From Gammaproteobacteria bacterium LSUCC0112 (lineage in GTDB: Bacteria > Pseudomonadota > Gammaproteobacteria > Pseudomonadales > Pseudohongiellaceae): 51,198 bases of DNA. Below are positions 36,405-44,401 of this stretch, one piece after another (the stretch's first letter is position 1; each line of letters opens with the position of its first letter). Below the pieces are notes generated by a model that was given only the letters and a program-made list of their open reading frames with translations, ran no database searches and was not told where the DNA came from. A program made the translations under genes and the position numbers. The stretch covers positions 518,523-569,720 of the forward strand of contig SPIB01000001.1 of assembly GCA_004535785.1 (NCBI GenBank), in the 5' to 3' direction.

Positions 36405-37424
36405 GTGAACTATCGTTACATCGGCAAAAGCGGCCTGCGGGTCAGCCCCATCTGTATGGGCACCATGAGTTTTGGCAGCTGGAGCGACGAAAAAGAATCA
36501 TTCAGAATTCTGGATAAGGCCTACGAACGCGGTATCAATTTTTACGATACCGCCGAGGTCTATCCGGTGCCACCGCGCGCGGAAACTGCAGGGCTGACGG
36601 AAACCATTTTTGGCAAGTGGATCAAAACCAAAAACCGGGACTCGTTGATCATTGCCACCAAGGTCGCGGGCGCGGCATCGGGATGGTTTGTACCACCCAT
36701 TCGTTCGGGCATGACGGCCATTGATCGTCATCACATCGAGCGTGCGGTGGAAGGCAGTCTGCAGCGCATGGGGCTGGACTATATCGATCTGTATCAGGTG
36801 CATTGGCCAGATACCGTGGTGCCCATTCAGGAGTCGATGGCGGCGTTGGATCGTCTGGTGGAATCGGGCAAGGTGCGTTATCTGGGCACGTCCAATGAAA
36901 ACGCGTATGGGCTGACCAAGGCCAATACCATTGCGGATTATGAGGGCTATGCGCGCTTTCAATCGATTCAGAATAATTTTTCGTTGTTGAATCGGCGATT
37001 TCTGGATGAGCTGGCGCTGGTATGTCGCAAGGAGAATGTGTCGCTGTTGCCGTATTCACCGATTGGCGGTGGCATGCTGAGTGGTAAATACAATGCGGAC
37101 AAAATCCCGGAACACAGTCGTTTTGGGGAGTATCTGCAGCTGGAGAGTCCGCGGCAGCGTGCCATGGCGGATCGCTTTCTAAATCCGCGAACCATCGCAT
37201 CGACGGCGCGTTATATGGAGATTGCGCGGGAGGCGGGGATGTCGCCAACGACGTTGGCGGTGGCGTGGAGTATGAATTTTGATTTTGTGGCGTCGACCAT
37301 CATCGGGGCGCGGACGGCGGATCAGTTGGATGAGTCGTTTGCGGCGTTGGATGTGACGTTGTCACCGGAAGTGCTAAAGGCGTGTGATGCGGTGCATCGG
37401 GATATTTTGTATCCGATGGGGTGA
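36405..37424 (+). CDS. aldo/keto reductase (Tas-like)
   Basis: A 339-residue AKR with GTG start (36405) and GAGG seven bases upstream. Family motifs: GLRVSPICMGTMSFGSW, catalytic Tyr in YDTAEVYPV, Lys in IATKVAG, His in YQVHWPD, and the cofactor region LAVAWSMNFDFVASTIIGA. These enzymes reduce aldehydes or ketones with NADPH. It begins 16 bases after the protease gene and could be read from the same transcript, but nothing in it suggests a signalling role. The last 300 bases are visibly richer in G (GCGG/GTTGGCG runs) than the gene start. Confidence 0.9.
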   Translation: MNYRYIGKSGLRVSPICMGTMSFGSWSDEKESFRILDKAYERGINFYDTAEVYPVPPRAETAGLTETIFGKWIKTKNRDSLIIATKVAGAASGWFVPPIRSGMTAIDRHHIERAVEGSLQRMGLDYIDLYQVHWPDTVVPIQESMAALDRLVESGKVRYLGTSNENAYGLTKANTIADYEGYARFQSIQNNFSLLNRRFLDELALVCRKENVSLLPYSPIGGGMLSGKYNADKIPEHSRFGEYLQLESPRQRAMADRFLNPRTIASTARYMEIAREAGMSPTTLAVAWSMNFDFVASTIIGARTADQLDESFAALDVTLSPEVLKACDAVHRDILYPMG

Positions 37425-37447
37425 TGCGTAGCTTTTGATTGCAGTGC

Positions 37448-37629
37448 GCACGGGGAGTGTAGCGCCGTACCTGACCGGCCGCATCCTTTTATCCGGCACC
37501 CGGCGCTGCGCAACTCGACCTTCGCGGCTGCGCCGCTCGGGACTCGGACAATGCTCGCGCTTGATCGGGCACCGGATCAAAGGATAAGCGCGGCCTGATT
37601 GGTCAGGTACGGCGTTACACTCCCCGTGC
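37448..37629 (-). repeat. long palindromic element, copy A
   Basis: Arms 37448-37476 and 37601-37629 are inverted repeats, 28 of 29 bases matching. Inside them shorter paired segments continue the stem (GGCCGCATCC... with ...GGATAAGCGCGGCC), so the whole 182 bases folds as a long imperfect hairpin. Read on the minus strand it has the same order of blocks as copy B: GACCAATCAGGCC, CTTATCC, GCGCGAGCA, GTTGCGCAGCGCC, GGCCGGTC. The 5-base AATCA bulge fixes orientation. No coding potential seen. Confidence 0.85.
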
Positions 37630-37715
37630 TTGTGCCAATCCGATGCTGCGGTGGCGAATCTGAAGTCGTGCCACCGACTCACTGCAGGTTATGCTCGCAA
37701 CAGCCAGACGTGAGA

Positions 37716-37901
37716 GCCCCGGCGGTGCCTGCAGCAGGGTCAGACCAATCAGGCCACACTTATCCGGTCAGTAGACACCGGAAAGAGCGCGAGCACTGTT
37801 CGAACTCCGAACGCGCTTGCGCGTGAGGGTGAGTTGCGCAGCGCCCGGTGGATGCAGACCGGATGTGGCCGGTCTGACTCTGCTGCAGGCTCCGCCGGGG
37901 C
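37716..37901 (+). repeat. long palindromic element, copy B
   Basis: Arms 37716-37746 and 37871-37901 are inverted repeats with 29 of 31 bases matching. Inner blocks match copy A read on the other strand (GACCAATCAGGCC, CTTATCC, GAGTTGCGCAGCGCC, GGCCGGTC), while the outer arms differ between copies. The two copies are in opposite orientation, 86 bases apart. They fill most of the 625-base gap between the aldo/keto reductase and the methyltransferase-HNH gene. Candidate small non-autonomous mobile element or structured repeat. Confidence 0.8.
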
Positions 37902-37943
37902 GGCCACTCTTTAGAGAGTTAAGTGGCGCTTTGTTTTCGAGAC

Positions 37944-37980
37944 TGTCAGCGATCTTTTCTGAGTAAATGATTCGCTGACA
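37944..37980. promoter_or_regulatory. inverted repeat upstream of methyltransferase-HNH gene
   Basis: TGTCAGCGA (37944-37952) and TCGCTGACA (37972-37980) are perfect 9-base inverted repeats with an AT-rich 19-base centre (TCTTTTCTGAGTAAATGAT). About 70 bases before the coding start, it could be an operator or a hairpin in the leader. No -10/-35 pair is clear. Confidence 0.4.
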
Positions 37981-38049
37981 AAGCCCGATCGCCCTGCCTG
38001 ACGGCAACCTCGCGTTAACAAGGCCAATGCGTTGGGGAACACTCAGAGC

Positions 38050-39768
38050 ATGGATTATTACAACAACAACGCCGACCAACTGTTTCATCGTTATGAATCC
38101 CTGCAGTCAGCGCGGGTTCATGAGCGGTGGCTGTCGCTGCTGCCCACACACGCGGGCCAAGCGTGTGACATCGGTGCCGGATCTGGCCGGGATGCACGTT
38201 GGCTGGCAGCCCGTGGCTGGGATGTGGTTGCCGTGGAACCCAGCCATCTGCGGGAACTGGCTACGGCAACTGTTGAGGCTCAGGCACCCGTAACTGAGCT
38301 GTCAAAAACCGGCAGCATCACTTGGCTGGATGACTCACTGCCTGAATTAAAAAAACTGCGTGCGCTGGACCAACGTTTTGACCTGATCCTGATGAGCGCG
38401 GTGTGGATGCATCTGCCTGCCAGTCAACACCAGCGCGCCATGCGCATTGTCAGCGAACTGCTGGCTCCCGGTGGCTTGCTGGTGATTTCTCTGCGTCAAG
38501 GAGAGGATGACAACAACCGTTTTTATCCCGTCAGTGCCGAGGATGTTATTGCGCATGCCCATGAACGCGCCTTGATCAACAAGCATCAATCGCGCGCACC
38601 GGATTCTGTAAGGCCGGAGATTGAGTGGGATGTTTTGGTGTTTCAGTTGCCGGATGATGGCACCGGCAGTTTACCGCTGCTGCGTCACATCATTGTTAAC
38701 GACAATAAATCCGCGTCTTATAAGCTGGGTCTGCTGCGCGTGCTGATACGCATCGCGGAGGGCGCTCCGGGTATGGTTACCAGGCGCACAGATGATTGGG
38801 TAGAGATTCCCTTTGGATTGGTGGGTCTGTATTGGATCAAGACGTATTTGCCACTGGTGTTCAGACATAACCTTCTGCAGGCGCCAACGGCAGATCATCA
38901 GAATCAAAAAGGTTATGGTTGGGCGAAAAAGCAGCATTTTTACAGCCTGCAGGATTTATCTCCTTACGACTTGCGAGTGGGCAACACGTTTGATCCGGTT
39001 ACTGCACAGCGATTGATTGGTGCTATCAAGGACGCTTGCTCAAACATCCGCGACATGCCGGCAAAGTACATCACCTATCCCGGCCAAAAAAATCAGGTGT
39101 TTGAGTGTGAGACCCGCTCCTTTAACTTTAAGAATAGCCATTGGCAAATCAATAAAATCACCTTGCAACACTTTGGTACATTCAAAATCCCTGTTGCGCT
39201 CTGGCAGACCATGAGCCAGTACGCCTGCTGGCTGGAACCGGCTATTCTCAACGAGTGGGTCAAACTGATGCAGAGCTGGCGGGCAGAATACAATCTGAAT
39301 ACTTATAACAATGTGTTTCAGTGGATTGATGCGGAGCGTGATACAACGCCTGTGCGAAATCGCTTTAAAACACTGCAGAATAACGGCGCATCACTGCATT
39401 GTGTCTGGACAGAGAAAACGCTGCGGAATGAGCGTTTTGCAATTGATCACTGTTTCCCCTGGTCTCGCTGGTTAAACAACGATCTATGGAACCTGATGCC
39501 AGCCACCGAAAAAGCCAACAGCATCAAAGGCAATAAACTGCCTTCGGCCGGATTGCTGGTCCATTCACAGAAACTGATCACTGACTGGTGGCAACAGGCT
39601 TATGTGGATGATGACTCCTTGAATCCGACGTTTTTTATCGAAGCACAATCTGCACTGCCATTGCTTGATGAGAATACCGTTTCACTGGAGACCGTATTTG
39701 ACGCCATGCAGCATCAGCGCGCTCGCTTGAAAGCCAACCAGCAGCTGGCGGAGTGGAGCCCCCGCTAA
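38050..39768 (+). CDS. SAM methyltransferase-HNH nuclease fusion protein
   Basis: A 572-residue protein. Residues 1-200 are a class I methyltransferase: [16 protein letters not shown], motif [16 protein letters not shown] (about 38-52), VVAVEPS, and VISLRQGE at the end of the sheet. No N/D-PP-Y/F motif of DNA amino-methyltransferases is present. Residues about 205-430 are a mixed region of unknown family ([16 protein letters not shown]). An HNH nuclease domain follows (about 445-500): CVWTEKTL, catalytic IDHCFPWS, then [25 protein letters not shown] 38050 is preferred. TTG 38032 with AAGG upstream would add six residues. It stands alone among repeats and pseudogenes, as accessory or defence genes often do. 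Function unproven. Confidence 0.75.
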   Translation: MDYYNNNADQLFHRYESLQSARVHERWLSLLPTHAGQACDIGAGSGRDARWLAARGWDVVAVEPSHLRELATATVEAQAPVTELSKTGSITWLDDSLPELKKLRALDQRFDLILMSAVWMHLPASQHQRAMRIVSELLAPGGLLVISLRQGEDDNNRFYPVSAEDVIAHAHERALINKHQSRAPDSVRPEIEWDVLVFQLPDDGTGSLPLLRHIIVNDNKSASYKLGLLRVLIRIAEGAPGMVTRRTDDWVEIPFGLVGLYWIKTYLPLVFRHNLLQAPTADHQNQKGYGWAKKQHFYSLQDLSPYDLRVGNTFDPVTAQRLIGAIKDACSNIRDMPAKYITYPGQKNQVFECETRSFNFKNSHWQINKITLQHFGTFKIPVALWQTMSQYACWLEPAILNEWVKLMQSWRAEYNLNTYNNVFQWIDAERDTTPVRNRFKTLQNNGASLHCVWTEKTLRNERFAIDHCFPWSRWLNNDLWNLMPATEKANSIKGNKLPSAGLLVHSQKLITDWWQQAYVDDDSLNPTFFIEAQSALPLLDENTVSLETVFDAMQHQRARLKANQQLAEWSPR

Positions 39769-40050
39769 AACCCCACCTGCTGCTCAATCAACACCTGCCC
39801 CTCCGCGTCCCGAATCTGCATAACCACCGCCGGCGGCTGCACCGACCAGTCGATGTCGATCATGCCATCATTGACGCCGTAGTCGTGATCATCCCAGATG
39901 GCGACTACCTCAGTCTGTTCGCGCAAGCGTTGGAAGCCCGGCACTGCGCCGAGCTTTTAGTATTTGAACTGCAGCACCGGCGATCAACGCGCCCAGCATT
40001 CGAGTAAATACGCGCCTGGAAAACGGTTTGCGCAACAGATCAGTGATCAT
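39765..40050 (-). pseudogene. remnant of a PhoD-like phosphatase/phosphodiesterase gene
   Basis: Only the two ends of the gene remain, in different frames. From ATG 40050 the frame gives a Tat-type signal (FSRRVFTRMLGALIAGAA), then runs out of frame. In the frame that stops at 39765-39767 the translation includes [22 protein letters not shown] (the metal-binding motif of PhoD-like enzymes) and directly after it [20 protein letters not shown], which belongs at the C-terminus. So most of the body is deleted and a frameshift separates the pieces. The ATG overlaps the stop of the interrupted phosphatase gene (ATGA), so both were once an operon. The stop codon overlaps the end of the methyltransferase-HNH gene on the other strand. 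Confidence 0.7.
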
Positions 40051-41174
40051 CGTGGCAGAAACTCCGTCATCGGCTTGCCCATGGCTGGATTGTATTGCGT
40101 GTAGTCTTCACCCATCCAGTGCAGCAGGGTTGCTGCGATTTGATTCGCACCTAGGCATTCGCTTGCCGGCAGTAAACCGTTAGCTGAGACACCCGGCCCC
40201 ATAGCAGCCATCCAGATGTTTTCAGAACCGATAATGCCCTGCGGGAAATCTGCGGCCAGCCCACTCATGTAGTTTTCAACTGCGCGTTTGCTGGCATGGT
40301 GCAACCAGCTCTCCAGTGGCTGATCGCCACGGCCATGATCCATGGTAATAAAGATGGCAGTGTTGTCCTTGTAATAGTCCAGACTCTGCAAGGTGTTCCA
40401 GACATCTTCGATAAACCCATCTACTCGGCGCGTTGCCACCACATACTCGTCGTAGTCGCCTTCGTGCGCAAAGTCATCCGGCTCGCCATAGGCAATATGC
40501 ACCAGACGGCTTTCAGTGCGTTTTAACCACGACAGCGCATCGTGGTGAGTAAAGGCATCGTGACGCACGGTAGACCAGTGCGGCGACACATCGGCGTGCA
40601 GCGTGTTTAACATCTCTTCAAACGCATTGGCCGGCTGATCACTTAAGCCAATATTGACCGGAATACCGCTGCGCTCAACGTTATAAATCGCGGGAAATAC
40701 ATTCCACGACGCAAACGCCGCCATGCGCTCGGCAAACGCAGGATTTGAACTCAACAGCTCGAGCACAGTCTTTTCCGGATTGGGGACGGCGGCGTTGGAG
40801 TTGATAGCGTCATTGATCACGCCACTCAGAATTTCATTGTATCCGGGGTATGAAAAATTCCAGTCATTGGTCAACACCGCACAAGAACCCTTGCTGTGAT
40901 CACCCACCACGGTGCCTTGCGACATCACCGTGTTGTGTAAAAACGGCATCAGCTTCTGCGCCCGCTGCGCAGGATCGTCATGCCAGAACTCTGCCATCAA
41001 CTGCTCGGCCACGTCCGAGTATTCTTCGTATGTCGCCAGTTCCGCGCTGATACCGGAAAACGCCTACTGCCAGCGCACGCCATCAATGGTGATCAATACC
41101 ACATTGTCGGCGGCAAACACGGATTGTGCGGACAACAGCGTCAACAGGGCTGCGCTTGACAGATAATTCTTCAT
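40047..41174 (-). pseudogene. alkaline phosphatase/nucleotide pyrophosphatase-family gene with in-frame amber stop
   Basis: Read from ATG 41174 (AGGAG eight bases upstream) the gene gives a signal peptide (LLSAQSVFAA) and NVVLITIDGVRWQ, the first metal-binding strand of the type I phosphodiesterase/phosphatase family, then a TAG at 41064-41066. The same frame continues at once with AFSGISAELATYEEYSDVAEQLMAEFW and runs to 40047 with HIAYGEPDDFAHEGDYDEY and ITMDHGRGD, the remaining metal ligands. Without the stop it would be a normal 375-residue enzyme. The usual residue after DGVRWQ is Glu, and GAG to TAG is one base. A restart inside the body would lack the first metal site. Downstream PhoD remnant supports real decay over sequencing error. 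Confidence 0.75.
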
Positions 41175-41211
41175 GGTGTTTTCTCCTGATAAACGTTTGA
41201 CTCGTGGGGCG

Positions 41212-41258
41212 GTGTTACTTGGGGTCGGAGCTCTGCGACCTCCGACCCCAAGTAACAC
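41212..41258. repeat. GGTCGGAG palindrome (copy 2)
   Basis: Perfect 19-base inverted repeat GTGTTACTTGGGGTCGGAG / CTCCGACCCCAAGTAACAC around a 9-base loop CTCTGCGAC. It shares the core GGGGTCGGAG...CTCCGACCCC with the copies at 24811 and 41997. It lies 38 bases upstream of the start of the interrupted phosphatase gene. Confidence 0.75.
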
Positions 41259-41282
41259 AGTCCCCGATCGAGAAATCCTCAC

Positions 41283-41443
41283 GGGCCAGCTGGGTGGCCG
41301 GAGGAGAGCGAGCAACACAAAATTGCCGGGAGCAATTTTGCGCGCTGCTTCAGCGGCGCCACGAAGGGTGGCGGCCATCGATGGCTAGCCACAATCAGAC
41401 GCGCAGCGTCGTTGCGAGGAACCTCCGGCTACCCAACTGGCCC
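41283..41443. repeat. multi-branched palindromic element
   Basis: Outer arms 41283-41304 and 41422-41443 are inverted repeats with 20 of 22 bases matching (both mismatches allow G-U pairing). Inside lie two further hairpins: AAAATTGC / GCAATTTT (about 41318-41340) and a GTGGC..CCAT / ATGG..GCCAC stem (about 41369-41393). The 161 bases could fold into a branched structure. No reading frame here is supported. It sits directly before the ribosome site of the small membrane protein gene. Confidence 0.6.
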
Positions 41444-41477
41444 TTACGCTGAAAGCTGGGAACGGAGACAAAGAAAC

Positions 41478-41996
41478 ATGAAGCTACACGGCGACATCAC
41501 CATCAACGGCAAACTCTATCCTGCCGGCAGCGACATATCCGCCTGGAAAATCTACCCGTTTTTCCTCTTCCACATGGGCATTTTCGGCAGTAGTGGCTTC
41601 TTCCTCGCCTACGCCGACACAGAGGTCCCCACGCTATTCCTCTACGCCCATGGCGGCTTTGCGCTAATGATTTACCTGATGTTTTATAACATCCTGTTCG
41701 GCCGCGATGAAGTACGCTGGATGTTCATCAATGCTGCACTGGGCGGCTTCGGGATTTACGCCGAGCTCAAATGGATACTTGCCCTGCAGGATTTGAACAT
41801 CGCAGACTTTCCCCCGACGGTACACGTGATCCCGTTTATGTACTACATCATGTACACATTTCTGCTGCGGCAGATGGCGCTCGACCTGACCGGTTCGCGC
41901 GAGAATCCTCAACGGCGACGTATCGCCGAAAGGGGCTATATCGTGGTTTCGATACTGGTGTATGTGGTGATTTTTTGGGTGAGCCTGGGCAGATAG
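41478..41996 (+). CDS. integral membrane protein of unknown function
   Basis: A 172-residue protein with about five hydrophobic segments: residues 23-42, 48-68, 76-97, 110-132 and 150-170. The N-terminus is a short soluble strand (KLHGDITINGKLYPAG). Charged loops include FGRDEVRW and LTGSRENPQRRR, suggesting cytoplasmic sides. I do not recognise the family. The start at 41478 follows GGAG by ten bases, while the longer frame runs through the palindromic element and is unlikely. It stands between two GGTCGGAG palindromes, the second of which begins right after its stop. Confidence 0.7.
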   Translation: MKLHGDITINGKLYPAGSDISAWKIYPFFLFHMGIFGSSGFFLAYADTEVPTLFLYAHGGFALMIYLMFYNILFGRDEVRWMFINAALGGFGIYAELKWILALQDLNIADFPPTVHVIPFMYYIMYTFLLRQMALDLTGSRENPQRRRIAERGYIVVSILVYVVIFWVSLGR

Positions 41997-42022
41997 GGGG
42001 TCGGAGGCATACCTCCGACCCC
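41997..42022. repeat. GGTCGGAG palindrome, bidirectional terminator-like (copy 3)
   Basis: GGGGTCGGAGG / CCTCCGACCCC, perfect 11-base stem with a CATA loop, placed between convergent genes: it starts one base after the membrane protein stop and ends five bases before the stop of the M28 peptidase pseudogene. Same core as copies at 24811 and 41221. Confidence 0.75.
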
Positions 42023-42027
42023 TAGGC

Positions 42028-43606
42028 TCACTCCACCGGCACAGGCTTCCTGGGCAGCGGCTCTTCCCTCATCGCAGCGTTATACAAAAACGACGCAATC
42101 ACCACTGAGGCCTGCATGAGGTCTTCACGCCGCGCGTAGTCATAGGTGTCCAGATGTGAATGGTGTGTACGCGTGGAGTAATCCAGCCTGTCTTGCACAA
42201 ACTGGAAGCCGGGCACACCCACATCATCAAACGGAATATGGTCGGTGGAGCCGGTGTTGCGCAGCGTCACCGTGTCGGCCCCCAGATCATTAAAGGGTTT
42301 TAACCAGGCTTCAAAAATCGGCTGCACGGCGGAGTTTTCCTGTGCATAAACGCCACGGATTTTGCCGCTGCCATTGTCCATGTTCAAGTAAGTGACGTGG
42401 CGCGCATGACCGGGCAACAACTGGATAGGCCAGGTGACATCACGCACACGCGCCGGAATAGCCAGCTGCTCCGGGTCGGTCGACACGGGGCGCGTGGCAA
42501 TGTATTGATCAACGTAGGCGCGGCTGCCAATCAGCCCCTGCTCTTCACCGGACCACAGCGCGATGCGGATGGTGCGTTCGGGCTGCACACCAATGGCTTT
42601 CAGAATGCGCACGGCTTCCATGATGGTGGCAACGCTACCCGCATTGTCCGTGGCGCCGGTGCCGGCGTGCCAGGAATCCAGGTGCGCACCGACCGGGGAT
42701 TTCGGCGATGGTGTTGTAGGCATTCAAATCGTCCTCGTGAAAGCGAGCAACCACTTCCAGCGACACTTCCACCGGGCGGTCATCGTCGAGCAATCGCGCC
42801 AGCATGTTGTAATGTTCCGCAGCCATTTGTAAGGACGGCACGCCGGGATTGGCGTCTGCATCCTGCGCGGCGCCAGCGCCAAGTCGCACAATGCCGTAGT
42901 CGCGTGAACTGATGTACAGCGTGGCGGCGACACCTTCGTCCTGCAGATAGGCGTTCAGCTTTTCGCGGAAGTGATGCGTGCGGGCACGAGCACCGGCGAG
43001 CGGCGGTGTGGCGTCAGACGGAATCGGAAAATTGATGAGATTTTCCAGCGTGTCGTCATCGTGGCGGTGCACCATGGGGGCATCACCTTCGGCAATCACG
43101 CGCGGGGCTTCCATCATCAGGATTTTGCCGGCGAGTTTGCCGCGATGTTCTTCCAGATCGTCGTCATCAGCCAAGGTGATGCGCATCACTTCACCTTGCA
43201 CAAGTCCATCCGTGGCCGGCGTCCACGCACGAGGATAGGCAATCAGTGGCTCTTTGCGGGGCGACTCCATGTGCAAGGACACGCGGTCAAATGACCAACC
43301 TTTGCCAAAATGGAAAGGTTCCAGTCGTGCGTTACTCAGGCCCCAGTCGCTCAGCTTGTCACGGGTCCAGGCATTGGCTTCGTCCATGCCGGGTGAACCG
43401 GTCAGTCGCGATCCAATCACATCAGTCAGGTGCCACAGGGTATCCATCACCTGCGAGCGGTGAAGGCCTTCCTGGCGGATGCGGGTGACCACATTCAGAT
43501 CAACCTCTTCAACGGTCTGGGCCGTGGCGGTGTGATCAGCAGGGGTGTAAACAGTAAAAATAACCACAGCAGCGGCCACAGCGGCCGGTTTGAATAACTT
43601 GAGCAT
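42028..43606 (-). pseudogene. frameshifted secreted M28-family aminopeptidase gene
   Basis: From ATG 43606 the first frame encodes a signal peptide (about 30 residues) and the N-terminal two thirds of a Zn peptidase including a PA-like insert (MMEAPRVIAEGDAPMV, LYISSRDYGIVRLG), up to NAYNTIAEIPG near 42700, and then meets a stop at 42635-42637. The rest is in another frame: VGAHLDSWHAGTGATDNAG (His and Asp zinc ligands), WSGEEQGL (catalytic Glu), YLNMDNG and THHSHLDTYDYA. In intact relatives about ten residues and a strand join IPG to the GAHLD motif, so a small out-of-frame deletion is likely. The second frame has ATG 42723 but no signal peptide, so a working exported enzyme is not expected. 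Confidence 0.75.
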
Positions 43607-43674
43607 TGTGAAGGTTCTCCCTGAAAGTAACCGGAGAGTAAACCGTTTTTGACAGACCCTACAAGGTGAATAAT

Positions 43675-43729
43675 GGGGACACTGAGAGTTGATGACGAAG
43701 CGCTGCGACCTTCGCCCCCAATCGTCCCC
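43675..43729. repeat. diverged palindrome related to the GGTCGGAG family
   Basis: Outer GGGGAC / GTCCCC and inner CGAAG / CTTCG around GCGCTGCGAC. The inner part aligns with copy 2 (CTCTGCGACCTCCGACCCCAA against GCGCTGCGACCTTCGCCCCCAA). It lies between the divergent starts of the M28 pseudogene and the PmtA-like gene. Confidence 0.45.
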
Positions 43730-43820
43730 TGTAGGCAATAGCCCAGACTCAGGGTATGATCCACCGTCGGCAGAAAGGGTGCCGTGATTTTTGCCAACGG
43801 GAGTTGTTCCAAACACAATT

Positions 43821-44387
43821 ATGCTGATCCGGATATACCGCAACCTCAAGCGCAATATCACAGAAGACGGGCTGATTATCAGCAGTTCCGGTTTTCTGGT
43901 GAACAACATGGTTGGCAAAATCGACTTCTCGCGCCCTTTGCGCATCCTCGAAATTGGCAGTGGCCGCGGTGCATTCACCCGGGAATTGATCAGCCGCATG
44001 TCTCCGGATTCCCATCTGGATATCTGTGAGATCAAAACCGAATACAATCCGTGGATAGAGCAACTGATCAGCGCAACTCCGGACAAGCATATACAGCTGC
44101 ATAACTGTTGTGTGACAAATCTGCTGGTGGAAGCCGAACGTTATGACGTGATCCTGTCGTCCTTGCCGCTGAAAAATTTTGAAGATCCGGACAGTCAGCA
44201 TGCGTTTCTGTACAAAGTCATTCACGCCATGCGCCACGGATTAAAAGAAGGTGGTATTTACCTGCAGTACCAGTACTTCAAAAGCAACAAATCCGATATT
44301 GAACAAGTGTTTGGCAAGAAGATGGATGATGTCAGTTTTGTCCCGCTCAACATCCTGCCCGCCTTTGTTTACAGCATGTCCAAATAA
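43821..44387 (+). CDS. PmtA-like phospholipid N-methyltransferase family protein
   Basis: A 188-residue class I methyltransferase. Motif I is ILEIGSGRGAFTRELI (about 41-56), followed by HLDICEIKTEYNPWIEQL and YDVILSSLPLKNF, where SxLP is the post-I/IV motif shared with rRNA-dimethylase-like and PmtA-type phospholipid methyltransferases. It is a little shorter than typical PmtA and its N-terminus (LIRIYRNLKRN) is basic and amphipathic, suited to membrane contact. The start is uncertain: ATG 43821 has no clear ribosome site, and TTG 43791 is an alternative. It converges with the thioesterase gene 14 bases away. Substrate assignment is inference. Confidence 0.65.
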   Translation: MLIRIYRNLKRNITEDGLIISSSGFLVNNMVGKIDFSRPLRILEIGSGRGAFTRELISRMSPDSHLDICEIKTEYNPWIEQLISATPDKHIQLHNCCVTNLLVEAERYDVILSSLPLKNFEDPDSQHAFLYKVIHAMRHGLKEGGIYLQYQYFKSNKSDIEQVFGKKMDDVSFVPLNILPAFVYSMSK

Positions 44388-44401
44388 GCCTCGCCCCTCG
44401 A

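Noticed and set aside
37448-37901. Integron attC sites or CRISPR
   Set aside because: No attC core sites, integrase or regular repeat-spacer pattern. There are just two diverged inverted copies.
38050-39768. Restriction-modification enzyme
   Set aside because: The methyltransferase part has no N/D-PP-Y/F or PCQ motif of DNA methyltransferases and no specificity domain is seen.
39753-40007. 84-codon plus-strand open frame
   Set aside because: It is antisense to the PhoD-like remnant and overlaps the methyltransferase-HNH stop. The minus strand carries the meaningful protein similarity.
41064-41066. Pyrrolysine or other recoding of TAG
   Set aside because: Nothing in the window supports recoding, and the adjacent gene is clearly decayed.
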